Shown here in pieces: positions 16,566 through 25,004 of a stretch of 64,000 nucleotides of DNA. The translations under genes and the position numbers were made by a program. How positions within the stretch are numbered: the stretch's first letter is position 1; every line of letters starts with the position of its first letter. The stretch lies in NCBI GenBank assembly GCA_038900335.1, contig JBBMRB010000005.1:62001-126000 (forward strand), written 5' to 3'. A model generated the notes under the pieces. It did not search any database. It worked only from the letters and a program-made list of their open reading frames with translations, and was not told the DNA's origin. The stretch is from Rs1 sp038900335. GTDB lineage: Bacteria > Pseudomonadota > Gammaproteobacteria > Pseudomonadales > Balneatricaceae.

Positions 16566-17496
16566 AATGAGCCATTGGTCGCGAAAATCCGAAGCAGGTA
16601 CTGTGCTGGGTATGCGTATATTATTACTGGTTCATCGGTTTTTTGGTCGCTCCGTTTTTAAAGTATTGCTATTACCGGTCATTGCCTATTTCTATTGTAG
16701 TCAAAAAAAGGCGCGCCAAGCATCATCGCAATACCTAACACGAGTCACTCCTTTTTTAGATGAGCGTACAGCAAATAAGCTCAGCAGTTTTAAGCATTTT
16801 TTAAATTTTGGTGATGTACTGTTAGATAAATTATTAGTCTGGATGGGGGAGATCTCTGCCGCTGATGTGGTGTTTGAAACGCCTAAAATTGTCGAACAAG
16901 TAGACAATGCTAAGGAGGGGGGAATTATTATTGTCTCCCATTTAGGTAATACTGAAATATGTAGTGCATTAGCTCATAGATTACCAAACATGAGATTAAC
17001 ACTATTGGTTTATACGCAGCATGCCAAAAAATTTAATAGTTTAATGAAAAAATTTAGCAATAGCGACAGCGTCGAATTGATGCAGGTCACTGATATTAGT
17101 CCAGCGACTGCAATGACATTAGCTGAGCGTATTGATAATGGTGAGTTTATTGTTATTGCCGGTGATAGAACACCTGTTTCAGCTGGCTCTCGCACTTCCA
17201 ATGTAACATTTTTAGGCGCTTGTGCACCGTTGCCACAAGGTGCATTCATTTTGGCATCTCTACTCAAATGTCCGGTGTTTTTATTGTTCTGTCTCAAGCA
17301 AGATAAGCAATATCATATTTATTTCGAGCAGTTTTCACGGCGTATAAAACTGCCGCGAAAGGAGCGAATTGCTGCGTTAGATGAGGTTGTTCAGCTGTAT
17401 GCTGAACGCTTGCAGTACTATTGCCTGAAAGCGCCTTTACAATGGTTTAATTTTTATCCTTTTTGGCGTGAATCAAATGATGAAAGCAAAAAGTGA
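16555..17496 (+). CDS. LpxL-like lysophospholipid acyltransferase (second half of an ApeJ-like function)
   Basis: This is a protein of about 313 residues of the lipid A lauroyl/myristoyl acyltransferase family. It has the family opening MSHWSRKSEAG, an N-terminal hydrophobic segment, and the HX4E catalytic motif in SHLGNTE. Starts at ATG 16555 or ATG 16567 are both possible. The latter lies just after the glycosyltransferase stop, and neither has a clear RBS. It probably acylates the glycolipid to which the polyene is attached. It is not the housekeeping LpxL, judging by its place in the operon. Confidence 0.85.
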   Translation: MLNKMSHWSRKSEAGTVLGMRILLLVHRFFGRSVFKVLLLPVIAYFYCSQKKARQASSQYLTRVTPFLDERTANKLSSFKHFLNFGDVLLDKLLVWMGEISAADVVFETPKIVEQVDNAKEGGIIIVSHLGNTEICSALAHRLPNMRLTLLVYTQHAKKFNSLMKKFSNSDSVELMQVTDISPATAMTLAERIDNGEFIVIAGDRTPVSAGSRTSNVTFLGACAPLPQGAFILASLLKCPVFLLFCLKQDKQYHIYFEQFSRRIKLPRKERIAALDEVVQLYAERLQYYCLKAPLQWFNFYPFWRESNDESKK

Positions 17497-17525
17497 TCAT
17501 TTTATTACATAACTAGGAAGGTATT

Positions 17526-17939
17526 ATGGATGTTGTCGCTAGTGTCGAATTAGAAGTGCCTTTTCACGATGTAGATATGATGAATATTTGTTGGCATGGT
17601 CACTATATTAAATATTTTGAAATAGCGCGTTGCGCAGTACTAGACAAAATTGATTATAACTACATTCAGATGAGTGAATCTGGTTATGTTTGGCCAGTGA
17701 TCGATATTCGGGTGCGCTACGCTCAGCCATTGCGCTTTGGTCAGAGGTTTAAAGTGACTGCTAAGATAGTTGAATGGGAAAACCGTTTGAAAATTGACTA
17801 TTTGATTACAGACCTGGCGAGTAATAAAAGATTAACTAAAGGTTATAGCGTACAGGTTGCTGTGGCTGTTGAATCACAGGAAATGCAATTTGCATCACCT
17901 GAGATATTAATGACTAAATTAGGTGTGACAGAGATTTAG
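17526..17939 (+). CDS. apeK: YbgC/4HBT-type hotdog thioesterase
   Basis: This 137-residue single hotdog-domain thioesterase has the 4-hydroxybenzoyl-CoA thioesterase signature with its catalytic aspartate, FHDVDMMNICWHGHYIKYFE. It should hydrolyse thioesters, probably to proofread or release polyene chains. It is preceded by one of the best RBSs of the operon (AGGAAGG) in a 29-base gap, so it may start a translationally independent block. It abuts the LolA-like gene with no gap. Confidence 0.88.
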   Translation: MDVVASVELEVPFHDVDMMNICWHGHYIKYFEIARCAVLDKIDYNYIQMSESGYVWPVIDIRVRYAQPLRFGQRFKVTAKIVEWENRLKIDYLITDLASNKRLTKGYSVQVAVAVESQEMQFASPEILMTKLGVTEI

Positions 17940-18515
17940 ATGATGAAACCCATACTAAAAAGCATCGCTATGCTAGTTGTAGTATTGTTCTCAAATTCGG
18001 TATTTGCTGAGCTAACTTATCAACAGCTACAAGATATTAGTGCATCGCCAGAGCGTATTGAGGGAAGCTTTGAGCAACGTAAGTATTTGGCTGAAATTGG
18101 CGTTAGCCTAGACTCATCTGGTGTATTTTCGTATCAGCGCAGTGAAAAAATAGTGTGGAAAACATTAGAGCCTGTTGAAAACGAAATGCAGATGACTCCA
18201 ACCACTATTATTAACAGCCAGCAAGGGCGGGAAGTCGCCCGTTTAGATAGTCATGATAATCCTGCAATTGCTGTTTTTAGTGATATATTTTTTTCGATAT
18301 TAACAGCGCAGTGGCCAAAGCTTGCAGAGCATTTTAAATTGCAAGGCAAACTAGATAAGCAGCAGTGGAGTGCTCAATTAGTCCCTATTGATAGCAGTAT
18401 CAAAAAAATGATTAGCCTTGTTGAATTACACGGCGATAAGTTACTTCGCAGTATTGTATTACATGAAGCACAGGGCGATAAAACGAGTATTATATTCGAG
18501 TACTCCACTCGGTGA
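17940..18515 (+). CDS. apeL: LolA-like periplasmic lipid carrier protein
   Basis: This 191-residue protein has a signal peptide ending VFA at residues 21-23 and a LolA-type beta domain (GSFEQRKYLAEIGVSLDSSG, then WKTLEP). LolA carries lipoproteins across the periplasm. This paralogue probably moves the lipidated pigment toward the outer membrane together with the exporter that follows. Its stop codon overlaps the exporter start as GTGA. The gene begins on the base after the thioesterase stop codon. Confidence 0.85.
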   Translation: MMKPILKSIAMLVVVLFSNSVFAELTYQQLQDISASPERIEGSFEQRKYLAEIGVSLDSSGVFSYQRSEKIVWKTLEPVENEMQMTPTTIINSQQGREVARLDSHDNPAIAVFSDIFFSILTAQWPKLAEHFKLQGKLDKQQWSAQLVPIDSSIKKMISLVELHGDKLLRSIVLHEAQGDKTSIIFEYSTR

Positions 18516-20872
18516 ATATGGTAAAAACATTGGATAGAGTGGCCAATTTTTTCGTTAATAAAAGTAGACAATTAGCGGTACTTTGGCTGATATTTGTAGT
18601 GCTCTTTGTCGCTTTTGCCCTGCGTTCTGGCGTCAATTTTGATTCCAGTATTATCGCTTTGTTACCGCAGTCCAATAAAGATCACAAAGTACAGGCGGCC
18701 TCTGATCAAATGGCTGCGAGTTACGCTAATAAATTATTATTAATCGTCAGCGCTGCTGAGGATAAAGAGGCTCGCCAAGGTGTTAGGCAGCTAGCGACAA
18801 GGTTAACTGAACTACCACAAGTTGAGGATATTTTGTGGCAAATAGATGCTCAGGCGAGTGATTACTACCAGCAGCTTCAGCCTTATCGCTATGTGCTGTT
18901 AACAGATAAATTGCGTGAGTTAGCCTTAACTGAGCAATATCAAAAAATAGCACAGCAGGCACTCGCTAATATTTATAGCCCTATCAGTGTGGCTAAAAGC
19001 TCGATTATTGCTGACCCTTTCACTTTGCACTCCTCTTGGCTGCTCGAGCAAAAAACAGATTTAAACGTTAAAGTCAGCAATGGTCTTTTGCAAGTAGCTG
19101 GGCAGGTACAGCCCACGTATTTATTATCGGTATCTCTAGTTGATGAGGTGTACTCAGCGCGCTTACAGCAGAGCGTTTTATCACTTGTTAGCGATGAACA
19201 AGAGAAGCTTGCCGTGCTAGGTATCACAATACAGAAAGCGGGTTTGGTGTTACACGCCGCGGCCGCTGCTGCACAGGCTAAAAGCGAGATATCAATCATC
19301 GGTGTTGGCTCACTAGTGGGTATTATCGCACTCATTATTTGGGTGTTCGCCCGTTTAAGCTCATTAATGATTATGTTGTTACCACTGACCATCGGGGTGA
19401 TAAGTGCGGTGGCTGTCACGGTACTGGTCTTTGGCAATATACATATGATTACCTTAGCCTTTGGCGCCGGGCTCATAGGTGTCTCTATCGATTATGCCTT
19501 GCACTTTATGTGTCATCGCTATCAAACAACAGCGCGTATGACTCTTAAAGAAATATTGCCGGGCCTTTTTCTTGGCTTGCTCTCCAGTGTATTAGCCTAT
19601 AGCGCGCAGGCCTTAACCCCCTTTCCAGGGTTGCGACAAATGGCTGTTTTTTGTGTGGCGGGTCTTATTTTTTCATGGTTAAGTGTGCTTTTTTGTTTTT
19701 CGTATTTAAGCGATATAACAATGAAAAAACCACAGACTTTAGGTTCTAATTATGTTTTAAAAGGTGAAAAATTATTTGCTCGCATGAGTATCATTTTATC
19801 GCGTTTAAATAGCTACTTGCTATTACCGTTAACCTTATTCGTACTATTAGGTTTAAGCGTTTTATCACTACATTATAATAGAGCGGTTGATGATATAAGG
19901 TTGCTACAGAGCTCCCCTGTGGAGTTATTACACAAAGAAAGAGCAGTGCAGAAAATGCTTAATGTTACTAGTAGTAGCCAGTTTCTGTTATTTTCAGCAA
20001 ACGGTATTGAGCAAAATTTGCAGTTAGAAGAACAACTTGCCAAACAGTTAAATGATTTTAAGAAGCAGGGCATATTAGAGGATTATCAAGCGTTATCACA
20101 AGTACTGCCATCGATTAAACGCCAGGATGAAAACGCACAGTTAGTACAGGCGATTTATGATAATAGCTTGTCATCATTTTATTCTAAATTACAGTTTGAT
20201 AGCACAAAGGTGGCAGCAGCTGAACAAGAGCTCTGCGCTGGTATCAGCGCGAGATTAACACCGAAAATTTGGTGGTCACAGCAGCAATCAGAGCGTCGAC
20301 AAAGCTTTGTTATTAAACATCAAGGGCAGTTATTTACAGTGCTCAAAATAATTGGCCCAGTTGATAATGTATTAAAGCAGGCGCTGCAAGATATTGATAA
20401 AAACCATACCCATATCACGTATGTAAATAGAGTCGATGATATAACGACCTTGTTGGGTGATTATAGAGAGCAAATGACAATGTGGGTACTCGCAGCGTAT
20501 TTGTTGGTTTTTTTAATACTATTGCTGCGTTATAAAAAACGCGTATGGACGGTTGTTTTGCCTTCGATTATTGCCAGTTTATTAACGTTAGGGATTGTTG
20601 CGCAAATAGAGCAAGGTATTAATCTGTTTCATATTATGGCGTTAATTTTAGTGTTAGGTATCGGCATAGATATGGGCATTTTTCTGACTGAGACGAAAGA
20701 ATCTGCTTCTACTTGGCTGGCGGTGTCACTATCTACAATCACTAGTTTACTGGCATTTGGTTTACTCTGCTTAAGTGAGACGCCGGTATTACATCATTTC
20801 GGCCTGACTGTGTTAATCGGCTTAATATTAGTTTGGGTTTTATCTTCAATAATGCGTAACAAGGAGACTTAG
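18512..20872 (+). CDS. apeM: MMPL/RND-family exporter
   Basis: This 786-residue inner-membrane transporter has the internal duplication typical of MMPL proteins. One membrane helix (about 17-37) and a large periplasmic loop are followed by a bundle of about five helices starting near residue 250, and the same pattern is repeated in the second half (helix near 425, bundle from about 650). It probably drives export of the lipid-linked aryl polyene. The start is GTG 18512, overlapping the apeL stop as GTGA, or ATG 18518 two codons later. Only three bases separate it from the flavoprotein gene. Confidence 0.9.
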   Translation: MNMVKTLDRVANFFVNKSRQLAVLWLIFVVLFVAFALRSGVNFDSSIIALLPQSNKDHKVQAASDQMAASYANKLLLIVSAAEDKEARQGVRQLATRLTELPQVEDILWQIDAQASDYYQQLQPYRYVLLTDKLRELALTEQYQKIAQQALANIYSPISVAKSSIIADPFTLHSSWLLEQKTDLNVKVSNGLLQVAGQVQPTYLLSVSLVDEVYSARLQQSVLSLVSDEQEKLAVLGITIQKAGLVLHAAAAAAQAKSEISIIGVGSLVGIIALIIWVFARLSSLMIMLLPLTIGVISAVAVTVLVFGNIHMITLAFGAGLIGVSIDYALHFMCHRYQTTARMTLKEILPGLFLGLLSSVLAYSAQALTPFPGLRQMAVFCVAGLIFSWLSVLFCFSYLSDITMKKPQTLGSNYVLKGEKLFARMSIILSRLNSYLLLPLTLFVLLGLSVLSLHYNRAVDDIRLLQSSPVELLHKERAVQKMLNVTSSSQFLLFSANGIEQNLQLEEQLAKQLNDFKKQGILEDYQALSQVLPSIKRQDENAQLVQAIYDNSLSSFYSKLQFDSTKVAAAEQELCAGISARLTPKIWWSQQQSERRQSFVIKHQGQLFTVLKIIGPVDNVLKQALQDIDKNHTHITYVNRVDDITTLLGDYREQMTMWVLAAYLLVFLILLLRYKKRVWTVVLPSIIASLLTLGIVAQIEQGINLFHIMALILVLGIGIDMGIFLTETKESASTWLAVSLSTITSLLAFGLLCLSETPVLHHFGLTVLIGLILVWVLSSIMRNKET

Positions 20873-20875
20873 TAA

Positions 20876-22108
20876 ATGACTGAGTGCGTTAAGGATTACG
20901 ATGTGGTAATTATTGGAGCGGGTCCCTCTGGGACTGTTGCTGCATGCTTACTAAAGCAAAAAGGCTATCATGTGCTTATCATCGAAAAAGCAGTGTTCCC
21001 ACGTTTTTCTATTGGTGAGAGTTTACTGCCGCAAAGTATGGCTTTTTTTGAAAAAGCTGGGTTATTAAAAACGATTGAGAAAGCGGGTTTTCAGTATAAA
21101 AATGGTGCTGCTTTTTGTCGCGGTAGTGAATACGAAGCATTTGATTTCTCTGATAAAACCAGTGACGGCTGGGGCACTACATTTCAAGTTCCACGCGCTA
21201 AATTTGATCATGTTTTAGCGGATGAAGCGCACAGTGCTGGTGTAGATATACGTTGGAACAACACCGTTAAGGCGTTTCACTATCAAGATGCTCAAGTTCA
21301 ATTGAGTGTGATAGATGATCAAGGTTTAGAGTATCAACAAACTGCACGTTTTGTGTTAGATGCCAGCGGTTTTGCCAGAGTGTTACCGGGTTTATTGGAT
21401 TTAGAGGCGCCTTCTAATTTTGAATCAAGAGTGTCTTTATTTACTCATATTGAAGACAACATAGTCTGTGAGCAATTTGATCGCAATAAAATCTTAATAA
21501 CAGTACACAGTAAATACCCAGAGGTCTGGTTCTGGTTGATTCCATTTAGTGATGGTCGCAGCTCTGTCGGTGTTGTTGCAAAATCAACAATTTTAGATAC
21601 CATAGAGGGCGAAAATAAAGAAAAATTACAAACTCTTATCTCCCAAGCAGGTATGTTAGCAAAGGTGCTAGAGCATGCCAATTTTGATAGCCAAGTAGGT
21701 TGCAAGGCTGGTTATTCAAGTAATGTAAAACAGCTCTTTGGCGAGGGTTATGCGCTGTTAGGTAATGCGGGAGAATTTTTAGATCCCGTGTTTTCATCAG
21801 GTGTGACCATTGCTGTTAAATCAGCAGACTTAGCGGTGCAAACACTGGATAAACAGCTGCAGGGAGAGAAACCTGACTGGCAGCAAGAGTTTGCAGCACC
21901 ACTAAAACAAGGCGTGGATACTTTCAGAGTATTTGTTGAAGCTTGGTACAGCGGTGAATTACAAAGTGTTATTTTTGCTAATGATAAGGATATAACGATT
22001 AAAAGAATGATTAGCGCTATTTTAGCGGGCTATGCTTGGGATTTAACTAACCCGTTAGTGAAAAATACTAGAAAATTGGCGACATTGGCACAGCTATGCA
22101 AAAGCTAA
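20876..22108 (+). CDS. FAD-dependent oxidoreductase with halogenase-type motifs
   Basis: This 410-residue soluble flavoprotein has the dinucleotide-binding motif GAGPSG (14-19) and FPRFSIGESLLP (41-52), which is typical of the halogenase and reductase branches of this superfamily. It also has W218-x-W220-x-I222-P223, the W-x-W-x-I-P signature of flavin-dependent halogenases. A lysine (K75 in GFQYKNGAAF) lies near the position of the catalytic lysine of those enzymes. It sits inside the operon between the exporter and a lipoprotein. It could halogenate the aromatic head of the polyene, but a dehydrogenase or reductase of the same fold is also possible. A flavin reductase partner is not encoded nearby. 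Confidence 0.85.
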   Translation: MTECVKDYDVVIIGAGPSGTVAACLLKQKGYHVLIIEKAVFPRFSIGESLLPQSMAFFEKAGLLKTIEKAGFQYKNGAAFCRGSEYEAFDFSDKTSDGWGTTFQVPRAKFDHVLADEAHSAGVDIRWNNTVKAFHYQDAQVQLSVIDDQGLEYQQTARFVLDASGFARVLPGLLDLEAPSNFESRVSLFTHIEDNIVCEQFDRNKILITVHSKYPEVWFWLIPFSDGRSSVGVVAKSTILDTIEGENKEKLQTLISQAGMLAKVLEHANFDSQVGCKAGYSSNVKQLFGEGYALLGNAGEFLDPVFSSGVTIAVKSADLAVQTLDKQLQGEKPDWQQEFAAPLKQGVDTFRVFVEAWYSGELQSVIFANDKDITIKRMISAILAGYAWDLTNPLVKNTRKLATLAQLCKS

Positions 22109-22635
22109 TATCAGCCAGTTTAGTATTGTTACTGGCCCTAGTTATGACCGGTTGCAGTATGTTTGCTAAGCAGCAAGATATGCGTGAAGTGTTTACTTTA
22201 TTACCTATTGCAACTGGGCCTGAAAATTTTGTTTATAAACAACATATCGCCTTAAAAAAGCAACTGCAACAGCATGACTTTATCGCAGTGACAAAGCTCG
22301 ATAGTAAGGCGTTAACAGTAGTTGTGTTATTGCCAAACGGTCAAAAAGTTTTCTCAGCATCCTATGATGGTCTGCATTTTAGTCAAAGCGTACAGGGCAC
22401 ACCTGATATTAGCGTGCAAGAAATTGTCTCTATAATGCAGTTTGCGCTGTGGCCTAGGCAGGCTTTAGAGACCGCTTATCCCTCTTCACAGAAATGGTTA
22501 ATTATCGACACGACTAAACAGCGATTGTTAATGAGGGAATCTAAAGTATTGTTAGAGGTTAACAAGAGCGATGAAGGCACCACTATTAATAATTTACAAA
22601 GTGATTATCAAGTTAATATCAGGCATTTAAATTGA
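22096..22635 (+). CDS. DUF3261-type outer membrane lipoprotein
   Basis: This 179-residue lipoprotein has a signal sequence ending in a lipobox (LVMTGC), with C20 as the acylated cysteine. No lysosome-like or enzyme motif is visible. I recognise it as the DUF3261 type found in aryl polyene clusters, in the position I would expect for apeN, though I am not sure of that letter. It may receive the pigment at the outer membrane after the LolA-like carrier. It overlaps the flavoprotein gene by 13 bases, and the ketosynthase start overlaps its stop as TTGA. Confidence 0.8.
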   Translation: MQKLISASLVLLLALVMTGCSMFAKQQDMREVFTLLPIATGPENFVYKQHIALKKQLQQHDFIAVTKLDSKALTVVVLLPNGQKVFSASYDGLHFSQSVQGTPDISVQEIVSIMQFALWPRQALETAYPSSQKWLIIDTTKQRLLMRESKVLLEVNKSDEGTTINNLQSDYQVNIRHLN

Positions 22636-23831
22636 GCGCGAATATAGTGAATAAAATATACCTTAATCACCTAGGGCTTGTCTGTAGTGCTGGTGCCACA
22701 AAGCAACAGGTTATCAATAGTTTACAATCCAATAAAGCCTGCTTGACTAAGAGCCAGCAATACAGTCACTCAAAACCACTGATGTTGGGCTTGTACGATG
22801 GTGATCTTCCTGATATCGCGTTAAAGCAGCGACATTGGCACACTCGTAATAATCAGTTTGCTTTACTAGCAGCTTTGCAGATAGCCGAACAAGTTGAGCT
22901 GGCAAAAGCAAAATTTGGCAGTCATCGGATTGCTGTCATTATAGGTACTAGTACTTCGGGTATTAGCGATAACGAGCCATTGATTAAGCAGTGGATGTTA
23001 GATAACGTCATGCCTGATGAATATGACTATCAGGCACAAGAGATGGCGGCGACGGCTGATTTTATCGCCAATTATTTTGCGATTAGTGGTCCTGTGTATG
23101 CGGTATCTACTGCTTGTTCATCTGGTGCAAAAGCGCTAGCTTGCGCGCAACGGTTAATCGAATTAGGCCTTTGTGATGTCGCCATTGCCGGTGGCGTAGA
23201 TACGATGTGTCAATTGACTGTGCAAGGTTTCTCATCATTAGAGGCGGTGAGTGAAGAGCGCTGTAACCCCTTTAGTAAAAATCGACAAGGTATCAATGTT
23301 GGTGAGGGTGCTGCTTTGTTTGTAGTGAGTAAAACAGTGCAGGGCGTTGCACTTGAAGGCGTTGGTGAAAGCTCGGATGCCCATCATATCTCAGCGCCTG
23401 AGCCTAATGGGCGAGGCGCTATTGCCTGTATGGAGCAAGCGCTAAAAAGTGCAGGTCTTAGCGCTGCACAAATAGATTATATAAATTTACATGGTACGGC
23501 GACCCCTCTAAATGATCAGATGGAGTCTATTGCTGTCAATCAAGTCTTTGGTGATACCACGTTATGTAGCTCAACTAAAAGCAGCACAGGTCATACTTTA
23601 GGTGCCGCTGGTGCTGTTGAAGCCGCTATTGCTTGGCTATTGTTAAGTGCTAAGGATCATCAGGCTTGGTTACCCGCACACCATTGGGATGGCGTTTATG
23701 ATGAGGCTTTGCCAAAGCTTAATTTTGTCAGTGACAAGCACCAGTGTGAGCGCACACCGAGATATATTTTAAGTAATTCATTTGCCTTTGGCGGTAATAA
23801 TATCTCGTTGATATTGGGGAAAGTAGATTGA
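22632..23831 (+). CDS. apeO: Beta-ketoacyl synthase (chain extension)
   Basis: This 399-residue thiolase-fold ketosynthase has the nucleophile C162 in VSTACSSGA and the histidines in NLHGTATPLND and KSSTGHTLGAAG, so the Cys-His-His triad is complete. It should perform the decarboxylative condensation that lengthens the polyene, with the chain-length factor encoded at 11463 as a likely partner. The start is TTG 22632, overlapping the lipoprotein stop as TTGA. GTG 22647 is an in-frame alternative. Confidence 0.92.
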   Translation: MSANIVNKIYLNHLGLVCSAGATKQQVINSLQSNKACLTKSQQYSHSKPLMLGLYDGDLPDIALKQRHWHTRNNQFALLAALQIAEQVELAKAKFGSHRIAVIIGTSTSGISDNEPLIKQWMLDNVMPDEYDYQAQEMAATADFIANYFAISGPVYAVSTACSSGAKALACAQRLIELGLCDVAIAGGVDTMCQLTVQGFSSLEAVSEERCNPFSKNRQGINVGEGAALFVVSKTVQGVALEGVGESSDAHHISAPEPNGRGAIACMEQALKSAGLSAAQIDYINLHGTATPLNDQMESIAVNQVFGDTTLCSSTKSSTGHTLGAAGAVEAAIAWLLLSAKDHQAWLPAHHWDGVYDEALPKLNFVSDKHQCERTPRYILSNSFAFGGNNISLILGKVD

Positions 23832-24286
23832 GTGAAGTGCATTATAATGTAGCAGATTTAGTACCTCATAGTGGCAAAATGAGCTTGTTATCAACCATCG
23901 AGAGCTATACAACTTCAAGTTTAACTGCGAGTGTGCTGGTGACTGAACATTCGATGTTTGCAAGCAGTGAGGGTGTACCCTCATGGATTGGTATTGAGTA
24001 TATGGCACAAACAATAGGTGCGTATGCCGGTTTACAGCAGCGAAATTTAGGTGCTGTACCTAAATTAGGTTTTTTGCTTGGTAGCCGCAAATATCAGTGT
24101 GATACCCCAATGTTTAGCTTGGGTACAAAACTGATTATTGTTGCTAAGTGTGAGCTGATGGCAGAAAACGGCTTAAGCGTTTTTAAGTGTCGTATTAGTG
24201 CGCCAGGCGTTCATGGCAGTGCCCAGTTAAATGTTTATCAGCCAGAGGATGCCGAGTTGTTTTTAAAAGGTGAGAATAATGAGTAA
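23828..24286 (+). CDS. apeP: FabA/Z-like 3-hydroxyacyl-ACP dehydratase
   Basis: This 152-residue hotdog protein contains LVPHSGKMSLLSTI and IGIEYMAQTIGAYAGL, which is the pattern of the ApeP dehydratase family. It should remove water from the 3-hydroxyacyl intermediate to form each double bond, possibly as a heteromer with the dehydratase domain fused to the ligase (encoded at 15440-15817). It starts at TTG 23828, overlapping the apeO stop as TTGA, the same arrangement as at the previous junction. Confidence 0.88.
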   Translation: MSEVHYNVADLVPHSGKMSLLSTIESYTTSSLTASVLVTEHSMFASSEGVPSWIGIEYMAQTIGAYAGLQQRNLGAVPKLGFLLGSRKYQCDTPMFSLGTKLIIVAKCELMAENGLSVFKCRISAPGVHGSAQLNVYQPEDAELFLKGENNE

Positions 24287-25004
24287 TACAGTATTAGTGA
24301 CAGGTTCAAATCGTGGTATCGGTAAAGGGATAGCCTTGAAACTAGCACAAGATGGTTACGATATTGCAGTACACTGTCGCAGCAATATAGAACAGGCGCA
24401 AGAGGTTGTTCGCCAAATAGAAGTGCTAGGTGTTACAGCGAGAGTATTACAGTTTGATATCAGTGATAGAGCCCAGTGTGAGCAACTAATATTGGCGGAT
24501 ATTGAAGAGCATGGCGCTTATTATGGCGTGGTCTGCAATGCGGGTATTGCTATGGATAATGCCTTCCCAGCGATTACTGGCGATGAGTGGGATAGTGTTA
24601 TAAGAACTAATTTAGATGGTTTTTATAATGTGCTACAACCACTCATCATGCCGATGATTAGACGCAGAAAAGCCAGTAGGATTGTGACGTTATCCTCAGT
24701 GTCTGGTGAGATGGGTAATCGAGGTCAAGTCAATTACAGCGCCGCTAAAGCAGGTATTATTGGGGCAACCAAAGCGTTAGCTGTAGAGCTTGCTAAGCGA
24801 AAGATAACAGTAAACTGTGTTGCTCCAGGTTTGATAGATACCGAAATGGTAGATGATCTGGTGTTAGGTGAAGCACTAAAAATGATACCGATGAAACGTG
24901 TTGGTACAGTTGATGAAGTTGCCGCGACAGTTAGTTTTTTAATGTCACAAGGTGCTGCTTATATTACAAGACAAGTAATATCTGTAAATGGTGGAATGTA
25001 CTAA
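24279..25004 (+). CDS. apeQ: 3-ketoacyl-ACP reductase (SDR family)
   Basis: This 241-residue short-chain dehydrogenase of the FabG type has the NADPH site TGSNRGIG (8-15), CNAG, the catalytic serine near 140, and Y153 and K157 in YSAAKAG. It reduces the 3-keto group made by the ketosynthases. ATG 24279 has AAAAGGTGAGA just upstream and overlaps the dehydratase gene by 8 bases. An upstream GTG at 24270 is less likely. It is joined to apeR by a one-base TAATG overlap. Confidence 0.92.
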   Translation: MSNTVLVTGSNRGIGKGIALKLAQDGYDIAVHCRSNIEQAQEVVRQIEVLGVTARVLQFDISDRAQCEQLILADIEEHGAYYGVVCNAGIAMDNAFPAITGDEWDSVIRTNLDGFYNVLQPLIMPMIRRRKASRIVTLSSVSGEMGNRGQVNYSAAKAGIIGATKALAVELAKRKITVNCVAPGLIDTEMVDDLVLGEALKMIPMKRVGTVDEVAATVSFLMSQGAAYITRQVISVNGGMY

